Program-made: the position numbers and the translations under genes
Notes under the pieces: generated by a model
The model's input: the letters and a program-made list of their open reading frames with translations, nothing else
Told to the model about the DNA's origin: nothing
The model's database searches: none
Origin: Chloroflexota bacterium
GTDB lineage: Bacteria; Chloroflexota; Limnocylindria; P2-11E
Direction: 5' to 3'
NCBI GenBank assembly: GCA_025350745.1
Contig: JANXXG010000269.1
Location: 1 to 5,293 of the forward strand
Length of the DNA stretch: 5,293 nucleotides
Part shown: piece after piece, positions 4,879 to 5,293 of the stretch
Numbering within the stretch: the first letter of the stretch is position 1
Layout: each line of letters begins with the position of its first letter

Positions 4879-5293
4879 CTAGCCGGTCGAGAGCGCGAGC
4901 TGATGCTGGAGCAAGGACCAGATGCGAGAGCGGATCGCGGCATACTCGGGGCGGGCGCGGAAGTCGTAGGACGTGCGCGGGCGCGGTAGGTCGATCTTGA
5001 ACTCTTCGATGATCCGACCTGGCTTCACGCCCATCACGACGATCCGGTCGGAGAGATAGATCGCTTCGTCGATCGAGTGAGTCACGAACAGGACCGTGAG
5101 GCGGCGCTCATCACAGATCCGCAGGAGCATGCCCTGCAGGTACTCGCGCGTGAGCGCATCGAGGGCGCCGAACGGCTCATCCATGAGGAGCAGCTTGGGC
5201 TGGATCGCGAGCGCGCGGGCGATGCCGACCCGCTGCCGCTGACCACCCGACAGCTGTGACGGGTAGAGGTGCGACGCCTCGCTGAGACCGAGG
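4879..5293 (-). CDS. ABC transporter ATP-binding protein, SsuB/TauB/NrtD type (N-terminus off the window)
   Basis: This is the C-terminal 137 codons of the cytoplasmic ATPase that powers the importer. The visible part holds the ABC signature LSGGQRQRVGIARALA, Walker B and D-loop (LLLMDEPFGALDALTR, with catalytic Glu after the Asp), and the H-loop (TVLFVTHSIDEAIYLSDRI). It ends in a short C-terminal tail with an LPRPR motif common in this subfamily. Walker A and the Q-loop lie to the right of the window. All visible catalytic residues are intact. Its TAG directly abuts the ATG of permease A. No second ATPase gene is seen, so this one might also serve permease C and the binding protein, which is an inference from context. 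Confidence 0.92.
   Translation of the reverse strand, partial: LGLSEASHLYPSQLSGGQRQRVGIARALAIQPKLLLMDEPFGALDALTREYLQGMLLRICDERRLTVLFVTHSIDEAIYLSDRIVVMGVKPGRIIEEFKIDLPRPRTSYDFRARPEYAAIRSRIWSLLQHQLALSTG

Overview
The window is a high-GC stretch, dense with genes, from a bacterium. It looks like part of an ABC-importer locus of the nitrate/taurine/alkanesulfonate type (NMT1/TauA-SsuA) built around a tandem pair of luciferase-like (LLM) flavin/F420 oxidoreductases. GC-rich codon use, a lipoprotein-type binding protein (implying a single-membrane or lipoprotein-anchored uptake system) and abundant LLM enzymes fit Actinomycetota or Chloroflexota-like soil and groundwater bacteria. That assignment is an inference, because no phylogenetic marker gene is present.

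Layout, left to right. Positions 1-199 hold the N-terminal piece of a permease (here permease C), scrambled by a 35-bp perfect inverted repeat (1-35 / 133-167). Its start codon and first 22 codons read on the minus strand (199 down to 133), and the continuation reads on the plus strand (36 to 132). This looks like a fold-back at a contig end, or less likely a DNA inversion. Next comes the binding-protein gene (1262-213, minus), 13 nt upstream of permease C. A 167-bp divergent intergenic region (1263-1429) carries ribosome binding sites for both flanking genes, a small palindrome and a weak promoter candidate. Two LLM oxidoreductase paralogs follow on the plus strand (1430-2374 and 2371-3267). 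They meet convergently, with a single base between stop codons, a minus-strand operon. Read in its own direction, that operon is an ATP-binding subunit (running off the right edge, ending 4879), permease A (4878-4105) and permease B (4108-3269), with TAG/ATG abutting and ATGA overlapping junctions that suggest translational coupling.

Functionally, the binding protein would capture a small anionic or heterocyclic organic solute outside the membrane, the permeases and ATPase would import it, and the two LLM enzymes would oxidise it in the cytoplasm. This resembles the logic of ssu (sulfonate uptake plus the LLM-family monooxygenase SsuD), but the substrate cannot be read from the sequence and no flavin reductase is visible in the window. 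The locus has three different permease genes, where this transporter type usually has one.

The most striking points are: (i) the second LLM gene has no ATG/GTG/TTG start, and appears to begin at an ATA codon overlapping the upstream stop as ATAG; (ii) permease C is split across strands by the inverted repeat; (iii) the tandem, probably co-translated LLM pair resembles a heteromeric enzyme arrangement. I see no tRNA, rRNA, CRISPR array or insertion sequence.
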